Below are positions 1 to 7,156 of a DNA stretch of 19,223 nucleotides, piece by piece. Numbering within the stretch: position 1 is the first letter of the stretch; every line of letters begins with the position of its first letter. The notes beneath the pieces were generated by a model, which was given only the letters and a program-made list of their open reading frames with translations, was not told the origin of the DNA and did no database searches. The stretch spans positions 1 through 19,223 of the forward strand of contig CANIAI010000008.1 in NCBI GenBank assembly GCA_947465275.1, in the 5' to 3' direction. The position numbers and the translations under genes were made by a program. The stretch is from Acidobacteriota bacterium (lineage in GTDB: Bacteria; Acidobacteriota; Vicinamibacteria; Vicinamibacterales; UBA2999).

Positions 1-1701
1 CAGGCGCACGGCGAGGTGGTACCGTGCATGCCGTGCGGCGCGCAGCAGCCTGCCGGGCACGGCGCGACCCACCCGCCAGGCCTGTCGGCCCTGCTTCGTG
101 AGGCGCCGCAGGGCCCCGTGTGCCAGCCGGTTCGAGACGCGCCACGGCTTGATGATCAATTGCTTCACCAACCGTTCGGACGCGGGCCCCAGCCGCTTGG
201 TCCACGAATCGGTCGCCTTGCCATCGACGTCGAGCGGCGGCGACAGCAGCGCGGTCAGCGCCGCAACGGGCCAGAGGAGTGCTCGGGCGATCAGCACCCC
301 TGGGCCCTCCGTGATCGGCCCAGGACGCAGCCCTGCAGCCTCCTCGAACACGTCGGCGACGGCCGGCGTGGCCGGAATATCCAGCCCGCCGGGCCTCAGG
401 AAGGCGCCGACGAAGCGCTCCAGCTGCTGCTGCACCACGTCAGGGTGCTGCAGTACCTCTGCGAGTTGCGACACGTGTTCGGGGAGCGACGAGGCGACCC
501 TGAGGAAGCCCCCGTTTTCGGGCAGGAGGTAGCGGAAGTGGAGCGTCCCTTCCTGCGTGCCGGCGAACTCCGGTGTGAGCAGTGAGAGGACCGGCTTGCG
601 GAGGATGGCCGCCTCGATCATCGCGCTGGTGTTGATACCGACGACCGCGTCGCTGAAGAAGAGCGAGTCGTAGAAGCTGTCGCGCGACGACTCGGCCGCC
701 GGGGTGTAGCGCTGACGCGGCCAGACGCCCACCGTGCCGTACTCTCCTTCGGGGAACTCGGCGTGCTCCCACGAGTCGCAGTTGAACGGATGCGGCCGGA
801 TCAGGATGGCCGCGTCACGAAGCTCCGGTCGTTCGCTGGCACGCACGGCGCCGATCCACTTCCGGACGAACGGCACCTCGAACTCCGACCGTGCGATGAA
901 CACCGAGGAGCCGGTGTAGAGAATGATGCGCTTCCCCGGCGGCAGGCCGACCATCGCGCAGAAGGCGTCGCGAGACTGGCTGGTCGTCCGCTCGAACCAG
1001 CGATCGAACAGCTGCGCGCCCGTCACCCGCACGTGCGCGGGCGGGATGCCGTGCAGCGTGACCGCCTCGGTCTTCTGCTGTTCGTTCCAGACGGTGACGA
1101 CGTCGGGCACGACCCGCAGATGACCCTTGTTGGTCAGGTTGTCCCAGCTGGCGACGCCGAGCACTGCGGGAATACCGATCGACTGCGCGGCCCGAATCAG
1201 GTCGACCTGTTCCGAACGGGCGTCCACCAGCGGCGACACGATCACGACATCGGGACGCTGCTCGCGCAGCATCGCGACGAGCCGGGTGTCGACCGGCACG
1301 GCGGACTCGGCGAGCCGGAGCAGTCGGTAGAGGCGCTCGAGACGCCCGGCATCCAGTGACGGATACCGATCGAGCCACCGGACGATGGCCGGTGCCGACT
1401 TCCGCTTCATCCGCTGGCGGAGCGCGGCGGCGCTGGCGAGCGTCGGGTGCAGGTAGCGGACGAAGTCCCACGAGCCCCTGACCGCGCGGGCGAAGGGCCC
1501 CCAGAGGTCCGCCCGCGGCGGGACCTGTCCGAGGATGTCGATGCGCGAGTCGTCAAGGAGCACGTCCAGGCGCGCGTGCTTGCGCTCGCGCAGGTAGTTC
1601 ACCCCGACCGACACGTGATGCCCGCGCGCCGCGAGCGTCTTCATCGTCGTGTCGTAGTAACGGAGGAACTCCGGCGACGCGAAGACGAAGAGCAGCTTCA
1701 T
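1..1701 (-). CDS. GT-B-like glycan-assembly protein, paralogue of the gene upstream (3' end outside window)
   Basis: The frame opens with ATG at 1701 and has no stop for 567 codons down to base 1, so the C-terminus lies outside the window. The N-terminus (MKLLFVFASPEFLRYY) resembles the first beta strand of GT-B enzymes. A central block (ASWDNLTNKG at about 184-193, WNEQQKTEA at about 205-213) and a C-terminal block (RPHPFN at 302-307, GINTSAMIEAAI at about 355-366) match the same blocks in the gene ending at 1698. The H-P and N-T-S-A signatures recall the donor-binding half of GT-B folds such as CDP-glycerol transferases or UDP-GlcNAc 2-epimerase-like proteins. I cannot name a substrate. The visible tail (about 520-567) is basic and may lie on the membrane. 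The start overlaps the upstream stop as ATGA, so translation is probably coupled. The coding assignment is strong; the transferase role is inferred from fold-like motifs. Confidence 0.8.
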   Translation of the reverse strand, partial: MKLLFVFASPEFLRYYDTTMKTLAARGHHVSVGVNYLRERKHARLDVLLDDSRIDILGQVPPRADLWGPFARAVRGSWDFVRYLHPTLASAAALRQRMKRKSAPAIVRWLDRYPSLDAGRLERLYRLLRLAESAVPVDTRLVAMLREQRPDVVIVSPLVDARSEQVDLIRAAQSIGIPAVLGVASWDNLTNKGHLRVVPDVVTVWNEQQKTEAVTLHGIPPAHVRVTGAQLFDRWFERTTSQSRDAFCAMVGLPPGKRIILYTGSSVFIARSEFEVPFVRKWIGAVRASERPELRDAAILIRPHPFNCDSWEHAEFPEGEYGTVGVWPRQRYTPAAESSRDSFYDSLFFSDAVVGINTSAMIEAAILRKPVLSLLTPEFAGTQEGTLHFRYLLPENGGFLRVASSLPEHVSQLAEVLQHPDVVQQQLERFVGAFLRPGGLDIPATPAVADVFEEAAGLRPGPITEGPGVLIARALLWPVAALTALLSPPLDVDGKATDSWTKRLGPASERLVKQLIIKPWRVSNRLAHGALRRLTKQGRQAWRVGRAVPGRLLRAARHARYHLAVRL

Positions 1702-3269
1702 GCGCTCGCCTTCTTGTCCCGGGGCTTCCGGGCCTTCGACTTGGCGGGCGCGCTCCGGGTGAACCGGCCGCGGACGCCGTCCCGCACGGCCTGCCAGTCC
1801 TTCTCGTCGAACGCGGCCAGCATCACGACGAAGGCGAGCGGCGCGAGGAGCAGCCGGGCGAGCGGCGCGCCGGCCGGCTCGCCCACCGGCGCCGGGCGTG
1901 ATGCCGCGGTGGCTTCGATCACCGCTACGACACGCTCGGTCGCCACCACGTCCAGTCCATGCGGTCTCACGAACGCCTGCACGAACCCGCGCACCTTGAG
2001 ATCATCACCCTCAGCCATCACACCGAGTGTCGGGGCGATCTGCGCGACATGTTCGTCCAGCGTCGACGCCAGGCGCAGCAGGCCGCCTTCGACGTTCTTC
2101 AGGTGCTGGAAGTGAAGCGTCCCTTCCTGCGTCCCGGAGAACTCCTGCGCCACCAGCGAGTAGACGCGGCGACCGACGATGCCCGATTCGATGAGCGCGC
2201 TGGTGTTCACGCCGACCACCGCGTGGCTGTGGAACATCGAGTCGAAGTACTCGGCCCTGGCGTCGGCGTCGACCGGGTTCGCCCCGGCACGCGGCCAGAT
2301 GCTCACGTCAGGGTAGACGGAGAGATCGACATCCTTCCACTGCTCCGCGTTCTGCGGATGCGGGCGGATGAGGAGCCCGAGCGAGCGCACCCGCGGGTCG
2401 TCCGCCGCCCGAATCGCCTCGATCCAGCGGCGAACGAACGGCACCTCGTGCGGGGTGATGAAGGGCGATGAACAGAGGTACAGCAGGTAGGGGCGGTCGG
2501 CGGGCAGGCCGACCCGCCCGCAGAACTGCTCCCGGGTCGTGCTGACCCGGCGCTCGAACCAGTGGTCGTACGCCTGGGCGCCGGTCACGATTACGTGCGA
2601 CGGGTCGACGCCGTGCAGTTCGGTCGCCTCGACGCGCTGCATTTCGTTCCAGACGACCAGCCGATCCGGAATCTCGTGGATGAGCCCCTTGGTCGTGAGG
2701 TGATCCCAGCTGCCCACACCCAGCACGGTGGGGATGCCTCGACGTCTCGCCGCCCGCACGAAGTCCACCTGTCTCGAACCGAAGTACAGGAGCGGCGTGA
2801 GCAGCACCAGATCCGGCTGCTCGCGGTCGAGCAGGTCGAACACCTGTGGCCGCGGCGGGATCGCGCGTTCGGCGGCCCTCGCCACCCGCATCAGCCATCG
2901 ACGTCCGGCCGTGGAGTTCAGGCCGGGCAGCGTCGGCAGGGCGACCATCAGCCCTGGCACCTGTTCCTTGGCGCGCCCACGCAGCTGCGCCGCCTGCGCG
3001 AACTTCGGCTCCAGGTACCGCCAGTAGTCGATCGACAGCCGGAGCACGTTCGTCAGCGCCACCCAGAGGCCGCGGCGCGGGGGCCGCACGACCTCGAAGG
3101 TGACTGACGGATAGGTCGACGTGAGGCTCGACACAATATGTGTCCCCCCGACGTTGTCCATCCGGTCGGTGACGATGTGCACGCGATGGCCGCGCTGTGC
3201 CAGCAACGCCACCGTCGAGTTGAAGTTCCGGAGGAACCCGGAGTTCTGGAGGCTGAAGAGGATCTTCAC
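1698..3269 (-). CDS. GT-B-like glycan-assembly protein, tandem paralogue
   Basis: 523 aa from a GTG at 3269 that overlaps the upstream stop by four bases (GTGA). The open frame extends 58 codons further upstream, but that part is antisense-like arginine/proline-rich sequence inside the preceding gene, so the GTG is preferred. The N-terminus MKILFSLQNSGFLRNF is GT-B-like. Shared blocks with the downstream paralogue are GSWDHLTTKG (about 186-195), WNEMQRVEA (207-215), VTGAQAYDHWFER (228-240), RPHPQN (302-307), GVNTSALIESGI (353-364) and GTQEGTLHF (379-387). Near the C-terminus a hydrophobic stretch (about 470-487) is followed by a lysine/arginine-rich tail, consistent with a membrane-bound cytoplasmic enzyme. 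The acceptor and sugar donor are unknown. It is the middle gene of a three-gene operon, and paralogue spacing points to a tandem duplication followed by divergence. The family call rests on motif resemblance only. Confidence 0.82.
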   Translation of the reverse strand: MKILFSLQNSGFLRNFNSTVALLAQRGHRVHIVTDRMDNVGGTHIVSSLTSTYPSVTFEVVRPPRRGLWVALTNVLRLSIDYWRYLEPKFAQAAQLRGRAKEQVPGLMVALPTLPGLNSTAGRRWLMRVARAAERAIPPRPQVFDLLDREQPDLVLLTPLLYFGSRQVDFVRAARRRGIPTVLGVGSWDHLTTKGLIHEIPDRLVVWNEMQRVEATELHGVDPSHVIVTGAQAYDHWFERRVSTTREQFCGRVGLPADRPYLLYLCSSPFITPHEVPFVRRWIEAIRAADDPRVRSLGLLIRPHPQNAEQWKDVDLSVYPDVSIWPRAGANPVDADARAEYFDSMFHSHAVVGVNTSALIESGIVGRRVYSLVAQEFSGTQEGTLHFQHLKNVEGGLLRLASTLDEHVAQIAPTLGVMAEGDDLKVRGFVQAFVRPHGLDVVATERVVAVIEATAASRPAPVGEPAGAPLARLLLAPLAFVVMLAAFDEKDWQAVRDGVRGRFTRSAPAKSKARKPRDKKASA

Positions 3270-4537
3270 CGGCCGGGTTCCACGGGGGCGAGCGGGGCCA
3301 CGTGCGCCGCGAGATGGCGCATGGCGGTGTCCATGACAGTCAGGCTGCCCCCGTCGACCCGTCCGAGCACCTGCTGCGCGAAGTCGAGGTGGTAGCCGTA
3401 GTAGTTCCGCTCCGAGTAGAGGGCCAGGGTCGGCACACCACACAGCGGCGCCAGGTACGAGAATCCGCCGTAGGTCCCGATGAACGCCCGTGCGCCGCCG
3501 ATCACCGCCGTCTGGACGGCGAGGTTCGTCTCGGGCGTCAGCAGGTGATCGATCGTATGCACGCGGCCGGACGCGACGCCCACCGCGGCATCATGATGGT
3601 CGTCGAGACGGACGCCGCTGCCGAGCACGACGACCTCGTGCTCCGCCGCGATCGCCGAGACGATTCCCGTGAGGATGGCGCGGTTCGCCTCGGTCTCGGG
3701 GAAGCAGTCGCTGAAGTAGAAGCGCACCGCGACGTAGTCGTCCGGCAGCCCGAGGGCCTTCGCGGGCGGCGGCACCACGCGCGCGAATGACGCGAACTGC
3801 TCCACCCAGCGAATCGAGGTGACCTGCTTCCAGTAGGGCAGGTAGAGGGCGTACATCAGCGCCGGGTGCAGGAAGCCGACCGGGCCCGGCACGTCGGCGG
3901 CGATGTCCCTCAGCAGCCGGCGGTCGAAGGCGCGCACCCGGCGCTGCTTCTTCGCCTCGGCCATGTGGAGGCGCAGCTGTTCGGGCGTGCGGTGCGAGAG
4001 CACGTCCACGTATCGCGCGTCCGGCAGGCCATACCAGGAGGCCGTGCCTCCCCGCGAGACCAGCACCACGCGTTCCGGCGGCACGCCGATCGTCTCGAGT
4101 GCCCACCGGACGAACGGCACCCAGTAGAGCAGCTCGTAGCCGACTTCGCCGGTCCAGGGACCGACCACGATCGTCCCCTTCACCTGCGCGAGTCGACGCA
4201 GACGACGCACCGCCCGCTCCCGCATGAACTCGTGCTCGCTCTGCAGGTGTGTCGATCTCAGGAGCCGCTCGGCGAACGCCGCCTGGCGCCGGGTGCTCCA
4301 GCGCAGTCCGGCGACCGCCTCACCGAGATGCTCGACCTGCCGGCGGTCGAACCGGTCGACGCGATCCGTCACCCGGCCGACCTGCTCCGAGAGGCGCGCC
4401 ACCGCGTCGCCGACCTGCTTCAGTCGTCGTTCGGTCGCGGCGTCCCGGCGGCGGCGCTCCGGGGCGTCCGGGGCGAGGAGCGGCTCCGCCGCGTGTCCGA
4501 GGCGGCGCAGGATTCGGGTGAACAGCCCGTCAGCCAT
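3266..4537 (-). CDS. GT-B-like protein with N-terminal coiled-coil region
   Basis: 423 aa from ATG at 4537, the first gene of the leftward operon. Residues about 27-95 are charged and heptad-like (ERRLKQVGDAVARLSEQVG), probably a coiled coil. The catalytic-like region begins with GPWTGEVGYELLYWVPFVRW at 126-145, resembling the glycine-rich first loop of GT-B enzymes. A second conserved block, FIGTYGGFSYLAPLCGVPT at 352-370, followed by LALYSERNYY, looks like the nucleotide-sugar side of GT-B enzymes (heptosyltransferase or fucosyltransferase style). The substrate is unknown. There is no signal peptide or clear membrane segment. No strong Shine-Dalgarno precedes the ATG. The stop overlaps the next start as GTGA, so all three genes are probably translated together. 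A glycan role is inferred from motifs and neighbours. Confidence 0.78.
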   Translation of the reverse strand: MADGLFTRILRRLGHAAEPLLAPDAPERRRRDAATERRLKQVGDAVARLSEQVGRVTDRVDRFDRRQVEHLGEAVAGLRWSTRRQAAFAERLLRSTHLQSEHEFMRERAVRRLRRLAQVKGTIVVGPWTGEVGYELLYWVPFVRWALETIGVPPERVVLVSRGGTASWYGLPDARYVDVLSHRTPEQLRLHMAEAKKQRRVRAFDRRLLRDIAADVPGPVGFLHPALMYALYLPYWKQVTSIRWVEQFASFARVVPPPAKALGLPDDYVAVRFYFSDCFPETEANRAILTGIVSAIAAEHEVVVLGSGVRLDDHHDAAVGVASGRVHTIDHLLTPETNLAVQTAVIGGARAFIGTYGGFSYLAPLCGVPTLALYSERNYYGYHLDFAQQVLGRVDGGSLTVMDTAMRHLAAHVAPLAPVEPGR

Positions 4538-4736
4538 GCTCAGGAAGTCAGTGGAAGAGGAGAGTGAACGCCGCGCGGGCAGGCTACCGCCCTTTCACCT
4601 ACAGAACAGGCGTACGTCGTCCCCGTGCACACGCGCGTACACCCCGGCGCCCCCCGCACCTCACAGACGCGGGAACGAAGCTCTTAGCTCATGCCGGAAT
4701 GGACGAGGCGGGACGTGCGATTCCTGCCGCGGAAAA

Positions 4737-4748
4737 CCTGTGCACAGG
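4737..4748. promoter_or_regulatory. 12-bp perfect palindrome, possible operator
   Basis: CCTGTGCACAGG reads the same on both strands. It lies about 30 bp downstream of the -10 box of the leftward promoter, within the transcribed leader, where a dimeric repressor could block transcription. No spacer hairpin is possible, so it fits a protein site better than a terminator. That it binds any regulator is inference. Confidence 0.3.
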
Positions 4749-4776
4749 GTCGGCGTGGAGACGCGACAATTGCTGG

Positions 4777-4805
4777 ATTCTAGGTGATTTGGAGGGTCGG
4801 GTCAA
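4777..4805 (-). promoter_or_regulatory. Sigma70-type promoter for the leftward GT-B operon
   Basis: On the minus strand TTGACC (4805-4800) and TAGAAT (4782-4777) each match the consensus at five of six positions and are separated by exactly 17 bases. The expected transcription start is near 4770, giving a leader of about 230 nt before the ATG at 4537. This is the best promoter match I found in the window. Confidence 0.6.
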
Positions 4806-4922
4806 CGCGCCGAACAGGCGCATGCGAGCCCCTTCGGGGCGACTGCTGAGCGGGGCGACTCGAGCCGAAAAGATCCCACGGCGCGGTATCATCCCGGAAC
4901 CGCCGATGGAAGGCAGGGAGAC

Positions 4923-5807
4923 GTGACGGCACAACAGGGATTCTGCATCTGGCTCACCGGCCTCAGCGGCGCCGGCAAGTCGACCATCGCCGAGGCACTG
5001 ACCCGCCGGCTGAAGCGGCGCGGCCGGACCGTCACCGTCCTCGACGGGGACGTCGTGCGGACCCACCTGTCGCGCGGTCTCGGCTTCTCGAAGGAAGATC
5101 GGGACACCAACGTCCTCCGAATCGGGTTCGTCGCCGCCGAGGTCGTCCGGCACGGAGGGGCCGTCATCGTCGCGGCGGTCAGCCCCTATGAGGGCGCCCG
5201 CGAACAGGCACGAGACATGGTCGGTCCGGGTTTCGTCCTGGCCTTCGTGGATACCCCGCTGGCCGTGTGCGAGGAGCGGGACGTGAAGGCGCTCTATGCC
5301 CGCGCCCGGCGTGGAGAACTGCGGGGGATGACGGGCATCGACGACCCGTACGAGCGGCCGGTGGGCCCTGACCTGACGCTGCAGACGCTGAACACCAGGC
5401 CCGGGGAGTGCGCCGCCGTCATCGAGGGGCTGCTGTTACAGCGGGGCCTCCTCACGACGCCGCCACGGAACCAGCGGCGGAAGCCGGCGGACCAGGCGAA
5501 GAACATGCGGGCCGACACGGCAGCCCGGCGGACCAGCGTTCCGGCGACCACGCGGCGTCACCGACGCTCAGCCCTCCTCGTCGAAGAGACTCCGACGCTT
5601 CGGCCCGCGCATCCGCGGTGCCACGAACCTGAGCTGCCCCTTCGGGTCGAACTCGATGTCACCGGCCCCGAGCGCCCGCTCGATGGCCGCTGTCCACTCG
5701 CCCGCGAATCGCCCGCGAAATGCCTCGGGCGCTTTCAGCACTGCGCGGTCGCGTGCCCGCCGAAGGTCCGACAGGCGTTCCGCGCGTTCGTCCTGGGACA
5801 TCGGTAG
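4923..5807 (+). CDS. cysC: Adenylyl-sulfate (APS) kinase with long C-terminal run-on
   Basis: Phosphorylates adenosine 5'-phosphosulfate with ATP to make PAPS, the donor for sulfation or for sulfate reduction. The GTG start at 4923 follows a GGCAGGGAG ribosome site. The P-loop GLSGAGKST is at 13-21, followed by VLDGDVVR and LGFSKEDRDTN, the AAVSPYEGAREQAR segment (the usual phosphoserine-loop position), and GMTGIDDPYERP, all typical of CysC. The kinase fold ends near residue 178. The usual family length is about 175-200 aa, yet this frame continues to 294 aa, with an arginine-rich tail whose last ~79 codons are antisense to the convergent methyltransferase gene. No stop occurs in any plus-strand frame between about 5392 and 5629, so overlap is unavoidable. 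No cysD/cysN or sulfotransferase is nearby, so the PAPS user is unknown. The kinase identity is firm; the tail is doubtful as functional protein. Confidence 0.9.
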   Translation: MTAQQGFCIWLTGLSGAGKSTIAEALTRRLKRRGRTVTVLDGDVVRTHLSRGLGFSKEDRDTNVLRIGFVAAEVVRHGGAVIVAAVSPYEGAREQARDMVGPGFVLAFVDTPLAVCEERDVKALYARARRGELRGMTGIDDPYERPVGPDLTLQTLNTRPGECAAVIEGLLLQRGLLTTPPRNQRRKPADQAKNMRADTAARRTSVPATTRRHRRSALLVEETPTLRPAHPRCHEPELPLRVELDVTGPERPLDGRCPLARESPAKCLGRFQHCAVACPPKVRQAFRAFVLGHR

Positions 5808-7154
5808 CCAGGGCGCCGCATCGACCTGTCTCGCCAGGCACAGGTGGTTCTGGTAGCGGCCCTTCACGAAGACGGTCTCGAAGCCGTTCGCCGCGAGCAT
5901 CCGCGTGAGCGCCGCCTGGTCGAACGAGTGGACGTGCAGCGGGTTCAGGTGCGCGATGACCGACTGGCCGCCCTCGAGGTACTCGAGGTCCTGCGGCTCG
6001 TTATAGAAGTACACGTACCCGCCCGGCGCGAGGTTCTCGCGCAGCTCCCGCAGGAACTCGTCGGGCCGGAGCATGTGGGTGAGCATGTGGTTTCCGATGA
6101 TGAGGTCGTACGGACCCCCTGCGGGAACCTGGAAGTGATCGAAGTCGACGAGTCCGGTCGAGTCGAAGCCGTAGACCGCCTTCAGCAGGAAGCGCTGGCT
6201 CTCCCACATCGGGACCACGGTCACCCGCGCATCGAAGAGGCGCCTCAGGCTCTCCGCGATCGTCCCCGCCCGTGGACGGAGCTCCAGCACGCGTGCCCCA
6301 CGCGGCGCGACGAGCATGCCGAGCAGATCGACGTGCACGCTGTTCTCGAAGCGGTCCTTCACGAGGCCCTCGAGGTAGTCGGTCTTCCGCAGGCCCCGGT
6401 GCTCGGATACGAAGATCCCCTGCTCCGCCATCCGCGTGAGCTGATCGCGATCGGCCTCCGACAGCGGATACGGGTTCAGCAGCGGGTTGGCGATGGCGGC
6501 GCCTCCGCCCTGCTTGGCCGTGACCTCGCCGAAGTGCTCGAGCAGGTAGGTGAATCTGCGGCCCGTCGGCCTGCGGGCGGCATAGACGACGCCGCACCCG
6601 TGACAGAGCGAGTAGTCGTAGCGGGCGGATGTGTCGTCGGGGGCGACCTCGATGAGGATCAGCTTGTTCCACTCGAGGACGAGCGTCCGCTCGCGGTGCC
6701 CGCAGTAGGGGCAGTGGTCGAGCAGCAGCCATTCGCGGCCGTCGGGGTCCGGGTGCGGCGCACCATCAGCAGGGCGACGCCATCCGGGACCCGGACCTTC
6801 GACGGTCAACGGAATCGCTCCTCCGCCGGAGAGCGCGGAGCTCCGACCCGACCGGGGTGCGGACGGACCGCCGGACGAGGCCTGCGACAGCCGCAGGTTG
6901 ATCGCGGTCAGCCGCTCGCGCATCTCGTCACGCACCTCACGCACGCCCTCGTCGAGATGCTCGAGCCGCTTCGGGATCGTCCGGCCGGTGTACTTCTCCA
7001 CCATGCGGATCCGATCGGCCAGATCAGCCGACAGCCGCTGCTGGCGCGCGAGCGCCGAGCGGATGCCATCGAGCAGCGATGGGCCGTGGACCAGCAGGCG
7101 AAGGGCCTGTGCGGGAAGTCGACCGAGTTGCCGGATGCGTGTGGCGAGCGACAC
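5568..7154 (-). CDS. SAM-dependent methyltransferase-like protein with zinc ribbon and N-terminal helical region
   Basis: 528 aa from GTG at 7154, chosen because AGGAG sits five bases upstream. GTG at 7160 (4-nt overlap with the upstream stop) and ATG at 7178 are alternatives. Residues about 30-90 are charged and helical, possibly coiled coil, then a Ser/Gly/Pro-rich linker. Cysteine pairs CPYC (148, 151) and CHGC (184, 187) form a likely zinc ribbon, as in sugar C-methyltransferases. The Rossmann part has VLELRPRAG (289-297) where the canonical motif would be VLDxGxGxG, then YDLIIGNHMLTHML and LAPGGYVYFYNEP, which fit methyltransferase motifs II-III. It ends the operon that carries wecD/wecE, so a sugar or glycan substrate is likely. 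The altered motif I could mean weak or absent SAM binding. The C-terminal 240 bp are antisense to the cysC frame. Confidence 0.75.
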   Translation of the reverse strand: MSLATRIRQLGRLPAQALRLLVHGPSLLDGIRSALARQQRLSADLADRIRMVEKYTGRTIPKRLEHLDEGVREVRDEMRERLTAINLRLSQASSGGPSAPRSGRSSALSGGGAIPLTVEGPGPGWRRPADGAPHPDPDGREWLLLDHCPYCGHRERTLVLEWNKLILIEVAPDDTSARYDYSLCHGCGVVYAARRPTGRRFTYLLEHFGEVTAKQGGGAAIANPLLNPYPLSEADRDQLTRMAEQGIFVSEHRGLRKTDYLEGLVKDRFENSVHVDLLGMLVAPRGARVLELRPRAGTIAESLRRLFDARVTVVPMWESQRFLLKAVYGFDSTGLVDFDHFQVPAGGPYDLIIGNHMLTHMLRPDEFLRELRENLAPGGYVYFYNEPQDLEYLEGGQSVIAHLNPLHVHSFDQAALTRMLAANGFETVFVKGRYQNHLCLARQVDAAPWLPMSQDERAERLSDLRRARDRAVLKAPEAFRGRFAGEWTAAIERALGAGDIEFDPKGQLRFVAPRMRGPKRRSLFDEEG

Positions 7155-7156
7155 GG

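Larger units (their letters stand above)
4538..4922. other. Divergent intergenic region between the leftward GT-B operon and cysC
   Basis: 385 bases with no convincing gene; short frames here lack family signals. It holds a good leftward promoter at 4777-4805, a 12-bp perfect palindrome at 4737-4748, a small GCCCC-TTC-GGGGC hairpin at 4828-4840, and a direct repeat of CGGGGCGACT at 4835-4844 and 4851-4860 (16-bp period). For rightward transcription of cysC only a weak -10-like TATCAT at 4887-4892 is visible, without a recognisable -35. The leftward transcript would have a leader of roughly 230 nt. Confidence 0.6.

Noticed and set aside
3270..3443. 58-codon N-terminal extension of the second GT-B-like gene
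   Set aside because: The extension is Arg/Pro-rich, lies inside the upstream gene in another frame, and the paralogue starts at the equivalent of GTG 3269.
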